DNA of 64,000 bases, from the NCBI GenBank assembly GCA_030593295.1, contig JAUVHO010000004.1:23615-87614 (forward strand), in the 5' to 3' direction. Both the position numbers and the translations under genes were made by a program. Positions 1 to 8,245 of this stretch are shown piece by piece. Positions within the stretch are counted from its first letter, which is position 1; the number at the start of each line of letters is the position of its first letter. The notes beneath the pieces are model-generated. The model ran no database searches. It saw only the letters and a list, made by a program, of their open reading frames with translations, and was not told the DNA's origin. Source of the stretch: Methanomassiliicoccales archaeon. Its GTDB lineage: Archaea; Thermoplasmatota; Thermoplasmata; RBG-16-68-12; SOIM01.

Positions 1-2
1 CA

Positions 3-389
3 CCTGCGCTCACCCAGGCAGATATCGGGGTCGGGATAGGAAGCGGCACGGACGTCGCGATCGAGTCAGCTGACATCGTCCTCATCCGGAACGATGTGCG
101 GGATGTGGTTTCAGCGATAAAGCTCAGCAAGAAGACCATGGGGAAGATCAAGCAGAACCTGTTCTGGGCTTTCGTCTACAATTCCGTGGGTATTCCAGTG
201 GGCATGGGCATATTCTTCCCCGCGTTCGCATTCCTGGTCAACCCGGCACTGGCAGCGGCCTTCATGGCCATGAGCTCGGTGTCCGTGACTACTAATTCAC
301 TGTTACTGAGAAGGTACAAGGTCAGGGCGGCTGCGAAGAAGAAGAGGCCGAAAGCGGTCGGCGTTCCGGCGCCCGCACCGGGAGCGTGA
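3..389 (+). CDS. Heavy-metal (copper-type) P-type ATPase, C-terminal fragment; begins before the window
   Basis: Frame 3 reads PALTQADIGVGIGSGTDVAIESADIVLIRNDVRDVVSAIKLSKKTMGKIKQNLFWAFVYN, typical of the CopA C-terminal region. Confidence 0.93.
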   Translation, partial: PALTQADIGVGIGSGTDVAIESADIVLIRNDVRDVVSAIKLSKKTMGKIKQNLFWAFVYNSVGIPVGMGIFFPAFAFLVNPALAAAFMAMSSVSVTTNSLLLRRYKVRAAAKKKRPKAVGVPAPAPGA

Positions 390-628
390 TGAACGTGAAG
401 GAAGGAAGCGGCAAGAAGATTGGCAACCTGGTGGCAAGCCTGGTTCTATCGGTGATCATGGCTTTGGTGTTCTATCTGGGTGCGACGCAAGTGGAAGGTT
501 CGGAAGGCGTTGATTTAATCGGTGGAACGATCTACACATTGGTTCTCTCGCTCATAATATTCCTGGCACTGGTTCCAAGGATCGCTGCAAGGTTCTCCCG
601 AAGGGGAAGCATGACCAGCAGTAACTAG
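386..628 (+). CDS. Small two-TM membrane protein
   Basis: ATGA overlap with upstream CDS; two hydrophobic segments. Confidence 0.6.
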   Translation: MMNVKEGSGKKIGNLVASLVLSVIMALVFYLGATQVEGSEGVDLIGGTIYTLVLSLIIFLALVPRIAARFSRRGSMTSSN

Positions 629-1956
629 ACAAAGACCAGAAGGATTATCAGGCCTATCGCGACCATGGTGAGGCCGGAGAACAGTTTGATTTTGGAGGAT
701 TCCGATCTCTCCCAGTTGGTAAGCTTTCTGGCGACCGCCCTGTTGGATGTCGCAAAGAGGACGATAAGAAGGGGCAGTATGAACATCAGATTGTAGACGT
801 AAAGGTAGCTAATGCCCTCGAAGTAAGAGGTCTCGGACGCCAGCAGACCAAGAACTGCGACGTATATCCCACCCGAGCAGGGGAAGGTGCAAAGCCCGAC
901 CAGGAGCCCTGCAACGAGAGCAGAGGGAAGTGTCGCCTTGAATATCCAGGACTTGGCCCTCCCCCAGGTGCCCTTGGGCATGTGGAACGAGAGAGGGAGG
1001 TTCGGGAAGAAGTACTGTGCCATGCTCAATGAACCCAGGATGATTAGCAGGTAGGACCCAACCATCGCCAACAGGTGCGGCTGCCCGCTGATGACTATCG
1101 CCCTAAGAAGACCAATCCCGATGAAGAAGTAAACAAAAAAGATGGCCAGAACATAGACCAACCCCATTTTCATGACGTTCAGCCGGGTCCGCCTGATCAC
1201 GAACAAGAAGCTGATGAAGAAAAGGAGAACAGCGAACGCGCAGGGGTTGAGACCGTCCAAGAAGCCTGTGACCAGCACGAGTGGGAGGAGGTCCTCGTCC
1301 GCCTCGGAGGGACCTGTCCCAATATTCTTAGAGAACCACTGGAAGTATGTACTGATAGGTTCGTCTATCGGATACTCCTGAGCCTCCCCGTCGAACGCCC
1401 ATGCCAGGTAGGTCGTGGGGTTCTTCATATCATCCTGGTAAACGAGTATCTTGTCGACGTTCAGCAGGCTGGAGTTCAGCAGTAGATCATCGACCACATG
1501 CAGCGGGACATGCCCTTCCAGGACGAAGGTCGCATTCTTCTTGACGTAGGTCGCGATGTGGCTCTGGAGGTGGTTCGGCACACCCAGGTCCTCGTCCAAG
1601 GCGTTCATCTCCGAGCGGTACTTCCTTTCGTTGAGGTAGTCCTTCTTCACGACGTCGGTGATGCCGTCGTTCAGCAACGTCGGGATGAGCTCATCGTCGA
1701 TGTAGACGGCACATTCTCCGCATGCTTGGTTGTAGTATACCAGTGCCTGTCCTTCGTCAATGCTGACGCTCTCAGGCTCTTGAACTAGGTAAAAAGGGAG
1801 AATGGAGCCGGCGACCAGAATGGCAATCAAAGCTGTCACGATGACAACGAAAGTGAGGTTCTGGAATCTCTGGTCGGCCGGAGCCCGTTCAGCTTCGGTC
1901 CGTGAGGCTTCGCCCTCAATATCTTCGGGAACATCGTGGCAGGGTTCAGTGCTCAT
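625..1956 (-). CDS. CcdA/DsbD-like transmembrane thiol-disulfide protein with N-terminal CGEC-containing region
   Basis: GLNPCAFAVLLFFISFLF and GLCTFPCSGGIYVAVLGLLA CcdA motifs; N-terminal YYNQACGECAVYI. Confidence 0.85.
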   Translation of the reverse strand: MSTEPCHDVPEDIEGEASRTEAERAPADQRFQNLTFVVIVTALIAILVAGSILPFYLVQEPESVSIDEGQALVYYNQACGECAVYIDDELIPTLLNDGITDVVKKDYLNERKYRSEMNALDEDLGVPNHLQSHIATYVKKNATFVLEGHVPLHVVDDLLLNSSLLNVDKILVYQDDMKNPTTYLAWAFDGEAQEYPIDEPISTYFQWFSKNIGTGPSEADEDLLPLVLVTGFLDGLNPCAFAVLLFFISFLFVIRRTRLNVMKMGLVYVLAIFFVYFFIGIGLLRAIVISGQPHLLAMVGSYLLIILGSLSMAQYFFPNLPLSFHMPKGTWGRAKSWIFKATLPSALVAGLLVGLCTFPCSGGIYVAVLGLLASETSYFEGISYLYVYNLMFILPLLIVLFATSNRAVARKLTNWERSESSKIKLFSGLTMVAIGLIILLVFV

Positions 1957-2645
1957 GTCATCACGTTTGCGGTGAGGTCCACCTGAACCTCCGGGTTGAA
2001 TGGATCGTTGCTCTTGATGTAGACGGCTCTTTGAACGGCTCCCGAATCAGGATGTAGGTCCGAATCGTAACGGACCTCGAGAATGGCACTTTCCCTGGGC
2101 AGGATGTTCATACTCCAGTCGCTCGGGTTGTTGTGCATGCCGAAGATCGGGCTGGTTATCCCTCGGTACTTGACGACCGCAGAAGTGCAGCCGCATGAAG
2201 TGGAGACGCCAGTAAGTTTCAGGTCAACGTCCCCGGAGTTCCATATCTGGAATGTGGCAGTGGAAACGCCCCTGGGTATGTTACCGAAGTCGTAATCGGT
2301 GGGACTGACCTCGATGCTCGGATGGTCAAGGGCCACATACCAAGTATAGAGGAGACCGATCGAGATGACCAATATGGCTATGATCACTATCGCCGCGACA
2401 ACCTTCTTGGCGCCAGGGGACATTGGAGCCTTGGAAGATCTCTTGCGCCGCAGCTTTTCCTCGACCATTCTGGAGTAGTCTTTTGTGGACCCGTCATTGG
2501 GATGGACGTTCTTCAGATGACGAGGCATATTGTCGACCTTCACGTTGATACCGCAAACGGGACACTCGTCATAGTCCATACAAATCCATCCCCAGGAGCC
2601 ATTTGATTCAGAGCTGTTGGACCTCGAAAGGCCTCCTCCAACCAT
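1953..2645 (-). CDS. DUF1573-type protein with N-terminal C2H2-like zinc finger and one TM
   Basis: CPVCGINVKVDNMPRHLKNVH; FGNIPRGVSTATFQIWNSGDVDLKLTGVSTSCGC. Confidence 0.75.
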   Translation of the reverse strand: MVGGGLSRSNSSESNGSWGWICMDYDECPVCGINVKVDNMPRHLKNVHPNDGSTKDYSRMVEEKLRRKRSSKAPMSPGAKKVVAAIVIIAILVISIGLLYTWYVALDHPSIEVSPTDYDFGNIPRGVSTATFQIWNSGDVDLKLTGVSTSCGCTSAVVKYRGITSPIFGMHNNPSDWSMNILPRESAILEVRYDSDLHPDSGAVQRAVYIKSNDPFNPEVQVDLTANVMT

Positions 2646-2782
2646 TCAATGTGTTAGGATTTGATATGGCTTCTTCTTTACAATGAGAAAGCCAGTTCCA
2701 ACGTTCGTTGAAGTATGTAAAGCCGTATCGCAAAAGCTGCAGAACTGGCCAGATGTCCGATTCAAAAGGGAAGGCCGCTGGC

Positions 2783-3175
2783 CTATCCCATCATCCCGCA
2801 ACCATCATGATCTTCTTCGTGTTGATCTTCTTCGTGTTCCTCAGAGTGCTCATGCATCTCTTCCATGCAGTCTTCATGATGCTCTTGGTGTTCCTCGCAC
2901 TCCTCATATTGATGTTCTTCGCATTCCTCGTTGTGCTCGTGTTCGTGATTGGCATGCGTGCCATCATGATCATGTTCCATACCGCAATATCCGTCGCCCA
3001 TGCCGTCCATCATGTCGCCGGTCATCATACCAGTACCCACCATACCAGTACCCACCATACCAGCGCCCGTCAGACCGCCACCGATCATTCCTCCGTTCAT
3101 AGCAACGGCTCCCGCGACAGCGCCGGCACTTAACACCGATCCCACGACGAGAGCTATTATCCAACCGCTTTGCAT
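2783..3175 (-). CDS. Membrane-anchored or secreted His/Met/Cys/Glu-rich protein, putative metal binding
   Basis: N-terminal hydrophobic anchor followed by HDHDGTHANHEHEHNEECEEHQYEECEEHQEHHEDCMEEMHEHSEEH. Confidence 0.75.
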   Translation of the reverse strand: MQSGWIIALVVGSVLSAGAVAGAVAMNGGMIGGGLTGAGMVGTGMVGTGMMTGDMMDGMGDGYCGMEHDHDGTHANHEHEHNEECEEHQYEECEEHQEHHEDCMEEMHEHSEEHEEDQHEEDHDGCGMMG

Positions 3176-3250
3176 ATTTGGTCACCTCTGACCCGCGTCC
3201 TTTGACACAGGGTCCCATTACTATTTGCTGAACAGGTTTAAGTTCCCTTC

Positions 3251-3280
3251 GTGAAAGAGATTTCACTTTTCTGAGAAATG
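3251..3280. promoter_or_regulatory. Candidate operator palindrome, module 1
   Basis: gTGAAAgagaTTTCACTTttCTGAgAAATg; matches 5332-5360; begins 76 nt from start codon at 3175. Confidence 0.55.
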
Positions 3281-3289
3281 CCCAAGAAA

Positions 3290-3838
3290 TCACTTCCCTA
3301 TGTCCTTCGAGACGCGCACCAGATTTGTCGATCCGAACCTTTCTCGGACGATCAGTCCCTTCCTCTCCAGCTTATCTAGCAACCGAGTGACCTTGGCCCT
3401 TGAGAAGACGCCCTCGGCCACCAAGTCCTTCTGGAGCACCTCGCCACCGGCATCCACGATCCTGCGGAACATCTTCCTTTCATCGCCTGCCAGAAGCCTC
3501 AGGGTGAGCCTGTGCATGTCCTCTTCGGTGACGTTCTCAGTTCCAACTTCGGTCTGTGGGTGTTGGTCAGGCACATAGGGCTGAGCCTGGGCGACCGGAG
3601 CCTCACGCGGCCTCGTCGCTATTATGAGAATGAGTGCGACAACGACAAGCAGCACGCCGAAAAGGGCGATGTAAGTGCCAACTGGAAAGCCTGTGCTCTC
3701 GTCCTGATGCATCATGCCCCCCATTATGCTCTCATTGTTCACCGAGGCCCATACGAGACCGACGAACACCAGGGCGATGGCGCCAGCCAGGAGAGATGGA
3801 AGTATCAAGTTGTTATTCCGATTCGAAACCTCAGCCAT
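3290..3838 (-). CDS. Two-TM membrane protein with C-terminal winged-helix domain, module 1 regulator
   Basis: TM - MGGMMHQDE loop - TM - GDERKMFRRIVDAGGEVLQKDLVAEGVFSRAKVTRLLDKLERKGLI; MAEVSN start chosen. Confidence 0.8.
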   Translation of the reverse strand: MAEVSNRNNNLILPSLLAGAIALVFVGLVWASVNNESIMGGMMHQDESTGFPVGTYIALFGVLLVVVALILIIATRPREAPVAQAQPYVPDQHPQTEVGTENVTEEDMHRLTLRLLAGDERKMFRRIVDAGGEVLQKDLVAEGVFSRAKVTRLLDKLERKGLIVRERFGSTNLVRVSKDIGK

Positions 3839-4071
3839 GGTTTCCCCACGTCTCAATACTCAAGACCCGTACTTAAGCGTTGCAATTCCCAAATGTGAAG
3901 GACGGAGCGGGTGAGAGGTTTTTCCCCTGGGGCCGGTGTGTATTACTCGCCCGTCGAGGGGGCGCGGCTCGGTCTAGTTCTGCCAGAATGGGACACAGAT
4001 TGACATCCGTAAGGATTCCACCCCAACCTCTTTACAAAGGTTTAAGAAGGACGCCGAATCATCAAATAGGC

Positions 4072-4683
4072 ATGGAAATCGACGAGATAGATGCCAAGAT
4101 CCTTCTCATGCTGCAATCGAACGGCAGGCTCTCATTCCGAGATATCGCGAAAAAGACGGGGATCAGCACGCCCACGGTGAGCGCAAGGGTGAAGGGACTC
4201 GAGGAGCGGGGAGTGATAAGAGGATATTTGGCCGATATCGATCCGCAGACGATCAACGAGACGATATCGATAGTCACACTGCAGTGCAGACCCAAGGATC
4301 TGGAATCGGTCTCGAACCTTCTCTCAGAACAGGAGAATGTGAGAGAGGTCATGGTCCTGAGCGGTTCAAAGATCACGGCAAGGCTGGTGCTGGAGTCCGA
4401 GGGAAAACTGGATACATTCCTTGGTTGGCTGGAAAGTCTAGAGAACATAGACAACTACGATATAGAGAGGGGCATCAGAACGATAAAGAAAGAACCCGAC
4501 GCGATCATCATGGAGGGTATTCAGATAGTGATACCTTGTTATGAGTGCCGGAAGCCGATAATGGACAATCCGGTGACCGAGAAGATAGACGGAAGGGTCC
4601 ATTACCTCTGCTGTGGATCCTGCCTGAAGCTCTACAAGGACAGATACCAGCATTTGAAGAAGGGGGCATCGATCTCCAAGTAG
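4072..4683 (+). CDS. Lrp/AsnC-type regulator with C-terminal TRASH metal-binding domain
   Basis: IDEIDAKILLMLQSNGRLSFRDIAKKTGISTPTVSARVKGLEERGVI and CYECRKPIMDNPVTEKIDGRVHYLCCGSCLKLYKDRY. Confidence 0.88.
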   Translation: MEIDEIDAKILLMLQSNGRLSFRDIAKKTGISTPTVSARVKGLEERGVIRGYLADIDPQTINETISIVTLQCRPKDLESVSNLLSEQENVREVMVLSGSKITARLVLESEGKLDTFLGWLESLENIDNYDIERGIRTIKKEPDAIIMEGIQIVIPCYECRKPIMDNPVTEKIDGRVHYLCCGSCLKLYKDRYQHLKKGASISK

Positions 4684-4797
4684 AAGAGCGGTCGCCGAGA
4701 AGTGTTTCCCTGATCATCGTTTCTGTGTGGTCTCGAGGTTGGCTTCGAAGAAAAGAAGAAAGAAACGGGGCGTTAAGCCCCGATTGGTTCGACCGCA

Positions 4798-5256
4798 CTA
4801 CGGGTCTTCGACCTGGCCAATCTGTTTCTTGTGTTTGAACTTGTACTTGGCGTCCTCGTCCATGTTCTCGTGCTTGTACTGGTACTTCTCCCCGTCCTGG
4901 TCGCCGTTCTCCTCCTTCAACTGAAACTTCTCGCATTCGCCGTCATGTGTTCGGTTCTGCTTCCTGTCCTGCAGGCGGTCCTGCTGCTGGAGAGGGTTCT
5001 CTTCGCACTCAGGGTCTCGATCTCGGTTGCGTTGTCTTGTCTGCTCCTGAGGCATGTCCCCCAGCCTGTATTCGTGCTGGTACTCCTCCCCATCTTGATC
5101 ACAGACACCATCTCCCATGGGCGAGGTCTCAATCACCACATCATCCTGAGTGATGTAGTCCGTAGACTCCCCCACATCCATGGCAACAGCGCCCACTATC
5201 GCGCCTCCTCCCAGTATCGCACTGAGCAAGAGGGCCCACATCCATGTAGTTCTCAT
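4798..5256 (-). CDS. Membrane-anchored or secreted low-complexity charged (Q/D/E/K/R) protein, module 2 partner
   Basis: MRTTWMWALLLSAILGGGAIVGAVAM resembles module 1 anchor; CDQDGEEYQHEYRLGD; start moved to 5256. Confidence 0.65.
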   Translation of the reverse strand: MRTTWMWALLLSAILGGGAIVGAVAMDVGESTDYITQDDVVIETSPMGDGVCDQDGEEYQHEYRLGDMPQEQTRQRNRDRDPECEENPLQQQDRLQDRKQNRTHDGECEKFQLKEENGDQDGEKYQYKHENMDEDAKYKFKHKKQIGQVEDP

Positions 5257-5331
5257 TTCTCTTTCATCTCCTGCCCGCGCCTCACGCGCAGGGCATTTCA
5301 TAATTAGGTTGAAACGGTACTTGGATTGTTC

Positions 5332-5360
5332 CTGAAACACGTTTCACTTGGCTGAAATGT
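5332..5360. promoter_or_regulatory. Candidate operator palindrome, module 2
   Basis: cTGAAAcacgTTTCACTTggCTGAaATGt; begins 76 nt from start codon at 5256. Confidence 0.55.
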
Positions 5361-5371
5361 GGATGAAAAAA

Positions 5372-5935
5372 CTACTTCCCGAGGCTCTCCGATATGCGAA
5401 TCTTGTTGGTGGAACCGTATCTTGACCTCACGACTAGATCCTTTCTCTCCAATTTATCAAGAAGCCTCGTAACCTTGGCCTTGGAGAACGTTCCTTCCGC
5501 CACCAGGTCCCTTTGAAGGACTTCCCCTCCGCCGTCAACAATCCTGCGGAACATCTTCCTCTCGTCGCCGCTGAGGAGCTTGATGGCGAGCTTCTGAGCC
5601 ATTTCACCGGGCATCTGGGATGTGCCGACCTCGGCTGAAGGTGCTGGCTGAGGTGCTGCGACCGGTTGTGGAGCGGGGGTAGCTTTTCTGGATCTCAGCA
5701 AGATGCCCGCAAAAAGAAGTATGATGAAGAAGAGCCCTCCGAATATGAAGAGCGCCGTCCCGATAGGGAAGGATGATGTCTCTTCGTCTCCACTCCCACC
5801 ATGTCCCGATCCTCCTCCGGTGACGCCGTCGCTCGGTGACAGCATCCAAACCCCCCCGACCACCATTATGATCAGGGCGACAGAGGCAATTGCCAGAATG
5901 ATCAACTCAGGACCTCGACCAGACTTCTCCTTCAA
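5372..5935 (-). CDS. Two-TM membrane protein with C-terminal winged-helix domain, module 2 regulator
   Basis: GDERKMFRRIVDGGGEVLQRDLVAEGTFSKAKVTRLLDKLERKDLVV, close paralog of 3290-3838. Confidence 0.8.
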   Translation of the reverse strand: MKEKSGRGPELIILAIASVALIIMVVGGVWMLSPSDGVTGGGSGHGGSGDEETSSFPIGTALFIFGGLFFIILLFAGILLRSRKATPAPQPVAAPQPAPSAEVGTSQMPGEMAQKLAIKLLSGDERKMFRRIVDGGGEVLQRDLVAEGTFSKAKVTRLLDKLERKDLVVRSRYGSTNKIRISESLGK

Positions 5936-6039
5936 GTTTCTCCCATCAAAACATAGACTGGCAAATACTTAAGCATTACATCTGAAAAGACATCGTCGAC
6001 CGAAAAATCTTTCACACCTGGCTGGATTCGAAGAATGAT

Positions 6040-6717
6040 ATGGGCGAAGAGGATATCAGGGAAACGGTCAGGCGGACCTTCGAGGCCATCGCAGAACATT
6101 TTGACGTGACCAGGTACAAGCCCTGGCCGGAGTCGGTTGAATATGTTGAATCCCTCCCGGAAGGAAGCAGAGTGCTGGACATAGGGTGCGGCAACGGCAG
6201 GAACATGATCCTACCGAGAAGGCTCGGTCATGAGGTCGTCGGAGTTGATTTCAGCATCAATCTGCTGAGGATCGCCCAAGAGAAGCTCAACATGAGGGAA
6301 CTGGCGCATAGCGGACACATAATCGGTGGGGATGCGACATTTCTTCCTTTGAAGGATGATATCTTCGATGCCGCACTATACATAGCAACACTTCACCACA
6401 TCCCGTCAGAAGAGGACCGATTGAGAAGCCTGAGAGAACTGGAGCGGGTGCTGAAGTCCGGCGGAACAGCGTTCATCAGCGTCTGGGCACTGGACCAACC
6501 TCGATTCGAAGAACTTCTGAAGAACAAGAGCAAGGACCCAGATTTCGCAGACATATTCCTACCCTGGACGCGATCCGACGGCAAGGTCTTCCAGAGGTTC
6601 TACCACCTCTTCGAGAAGGATGAATTGAAGGACCTTATTTCCCAAACGGAACTTGAGACGGAAAAGTACTTCTCCTCCAGCGACAACTACTTCGCGAGAG
6701 TGAGAAAGGTTGGCTGA
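6040..6717 (+). CDS. Class I SAM-dependent methyltransferase (Trm9/UbiE-like)
   Basis: VLDIGCGNGRNMILPRRLGHEVVGVDFS. Confidence 0.85.
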   Translation: MGEEDIRETVRRTFEAIAEHFDVTRYKPWPESVEYVESLPEGSRVLDIGCGNGRNMILPRRLGHEVVGVDFSINLLRIAQEKLNMRELAHSGHIIGGDATFLPLKDDIFDAALYIATLHHIPSEEDRLRSLRELERVLKSGGTAFISVWALDQPRFEELLKNKSKDPDFADIFLPWTRSDGKVFQRFYHLFEKDELKDLISQTELETEKYFSSSDNYFARVRKVG

Positions 6718-6898
6718 CGGGATACTGGAGATGCTCGGCGAGATATTCCATCTTATACAGACCGACATCATGTGCATGGTCGGGATCATGATCTTCGGCA
6801 TAGCCCTGGCAATTCTGATAGTCATCTGGTACATGAGGCGGATAATGAACCAGGAGATATTCGTCCACGGGGGCAGGTGGGACAAGGAAAAAAAATAA
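6710..6898 (+). CDS. Small single-TM protein
   Basis: Overlaps the upstream gene end; hydrophobic core MVGIMIFGIALAILIVIWYM. Confidence 0.5.
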   Translation: MADGILEMLGEIFHLIQTDIMCMVGIMIFGIALAILIVIWYMRRIMNQEIFVHGGRWDKEKK

Positions 6899-6940
6899 AG
6901 TCAGTTCTGCATTATCACTCCGAGGTTAGAGGTGGGGTAA

Positions 6941-7324
6941 ATGACTGATGTTCCTAAGGATCTCAAGTATATCGACACACACGAATGGATTAAGGGTGAG
7001 GGAGACAAGGTCGTCGTTGGAATAACCGATTATGCGCAGACCAAGCTGACAGATATCGTTTACGTTGAGTTCGGCGATACTGGCCGAGAGGTGCAGAAGG
7101 GTGATGAGATAGGTACGATAGAGTCGGTGAAGACGGTCTCGGAACTGTATGCTCCGGTCAGCGGCACGGTGGAGGAGTACAACTCTGAACTGGAAGATTC
7201 ACCTCAGCTGATGAACCAGGACCCGTACGGGAATGGCTGGTTCGTGAAGATAAAGATGAGCGACCCGTCGGAGATGGGGCAGTTGTTGGATCCCTCAAGC
7301 TACTCCAAGCTGGCGGAAGACTAG
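6941..7324 (+). CDS. gcvH: Glycine cleavage system H protein
   Basis: YIDTHEWI...VEFGDTGREVQKGDEIGTIESVKTVSELYAPVSG. Confidence 0.95.
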   Translation: MTDVPKDLKYIDTHEWIKGEGDKVVVGITDYAQTKLTDIVYVEFGDTGREVQKGDEIGTIESVKTVSELYAPVSGTVEEYNSELEDSPQLMNQDPYGNGWFVKIKMSDPSEMGQLLDPSSYSKLAED

Positions 7325-7365
7325 TCCAAGCCAGTCGAAGACGACTTAGAAACATATGCAGGACA

Positions 7366-8052
7366 TCAATCAGTGGATGATGTTTCACTGGATGCCTTTT
7401 CTCCGAGATGTTTGTGGAATTCCCTCTCATGCCACCCCTTCAGCCACAAGGCGACACCTGCGAAAAGCGACCACAGAAAGACAAGGGGCATGCCTATACA
7501 AAGTGAATCTATCGACGAGTTCTTCAAGATTAGCCAGGATGTGAAGTTCAGACCCATTATGCTAAGGCCCACGATTAAGGATGTGAGCACGGTCTGCTTC
7601 AGAATGTACAAAACGGCAAAGAAGAAGGAGAGTTCGATCAGTATCAAACCTGTCAGAAGTAGATACGGATCATACAGAAGACTTCTAGTGTCATTTTGGA
7701 AGTCATAATGGTAATCCAGGCTTGAGATCACGTAGAAGTCGATGATTGCCCCGATGATAGTCAGTATGAGGACCGTCAACAGAACCAGAGGCAGAAAACG
7801 GTAAGGTTCGATTTTGTACACTCTGTTACGTTTCAACAAATGCGAGATGCGAATCAAGACCGTGACGGCCAGTAGATTGAGAGGCAAGTTCAGCAGAATC
7901 GTTAAGGCAATGGACATCCCTGGGTCATCGGGATCGATCAAGGGTGCCAAGTCAGCTACGACGTTCCTGGCTAGCAAAACAACAGCCACGAGAGGTAAGA
8001 ACAGCACAAGAAGAATGCTGAGACTCCGATTGATCGTCACATCTTCTTCCAA
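7366..8052 (-). CDS. Multi-pass membrane protein of unknown function
   Basis: 228 aa ORF, several hydrophobic segments. Confidence 0.65.
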   Translation of the reverse strand: MEEDVTINRSLSILLVLFLPLVAVVLLARNVVADLAPLIDPDDPGMSIALTILLNLPLNLLAVTVLIRISHLLKRNRVYKIEPYRFLPLVLLTVLILTIIGAIIDFYVISSLDYHYDFQNDTRSLLYDPYLLLTGLILIELSFFFAVLYILKQTVLTSLIVGLSIMGLNFTSWLILKNSSIDSLCIGMPLVFLWSLFAGVALWLKGWHEREFHKHLGEKASSETSSTD

Positions 8053-8245
8053 AGTATCCCCCGTACCAACAACAGATGAAACTGCCGATTCTTATAGATG
8101 TTGTCCAAGAAGATCGAATGTCCCCAATAATACTCCAGGCGTGAAGAGAAGGTTGAGTTCAGCCACGCTTGTATCGATTTCCATCGAAAGTGAGGGGCTT
8201 TCTCGGAACTTTTAAGTCGATTCTCGCATTAGTATCGACCAATCG

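Noticed and set aside
2683-3133. Two plus-strand ORFs (139 and 141 aa)
   Set aside because: Antisense to the His/Glu-rich protein; repetitive composition is a by-product of its codons
3880-4071. N-terminal extension of the AsnC-TRASH ORF, or rRNA-like fragment
   Set aside because: The sequence before 4072 encodes no recognisable AsnC sequence and has a promoter-like stretch; no convincing rRNA match
4831-5307. 158-aa hydrophobic plus-strand ORF
   Set aside because: Antisense of the charged low-complexity protein; Val/Leu richness reflects reverse complement of Asp/Glu/Gln/Lys codons
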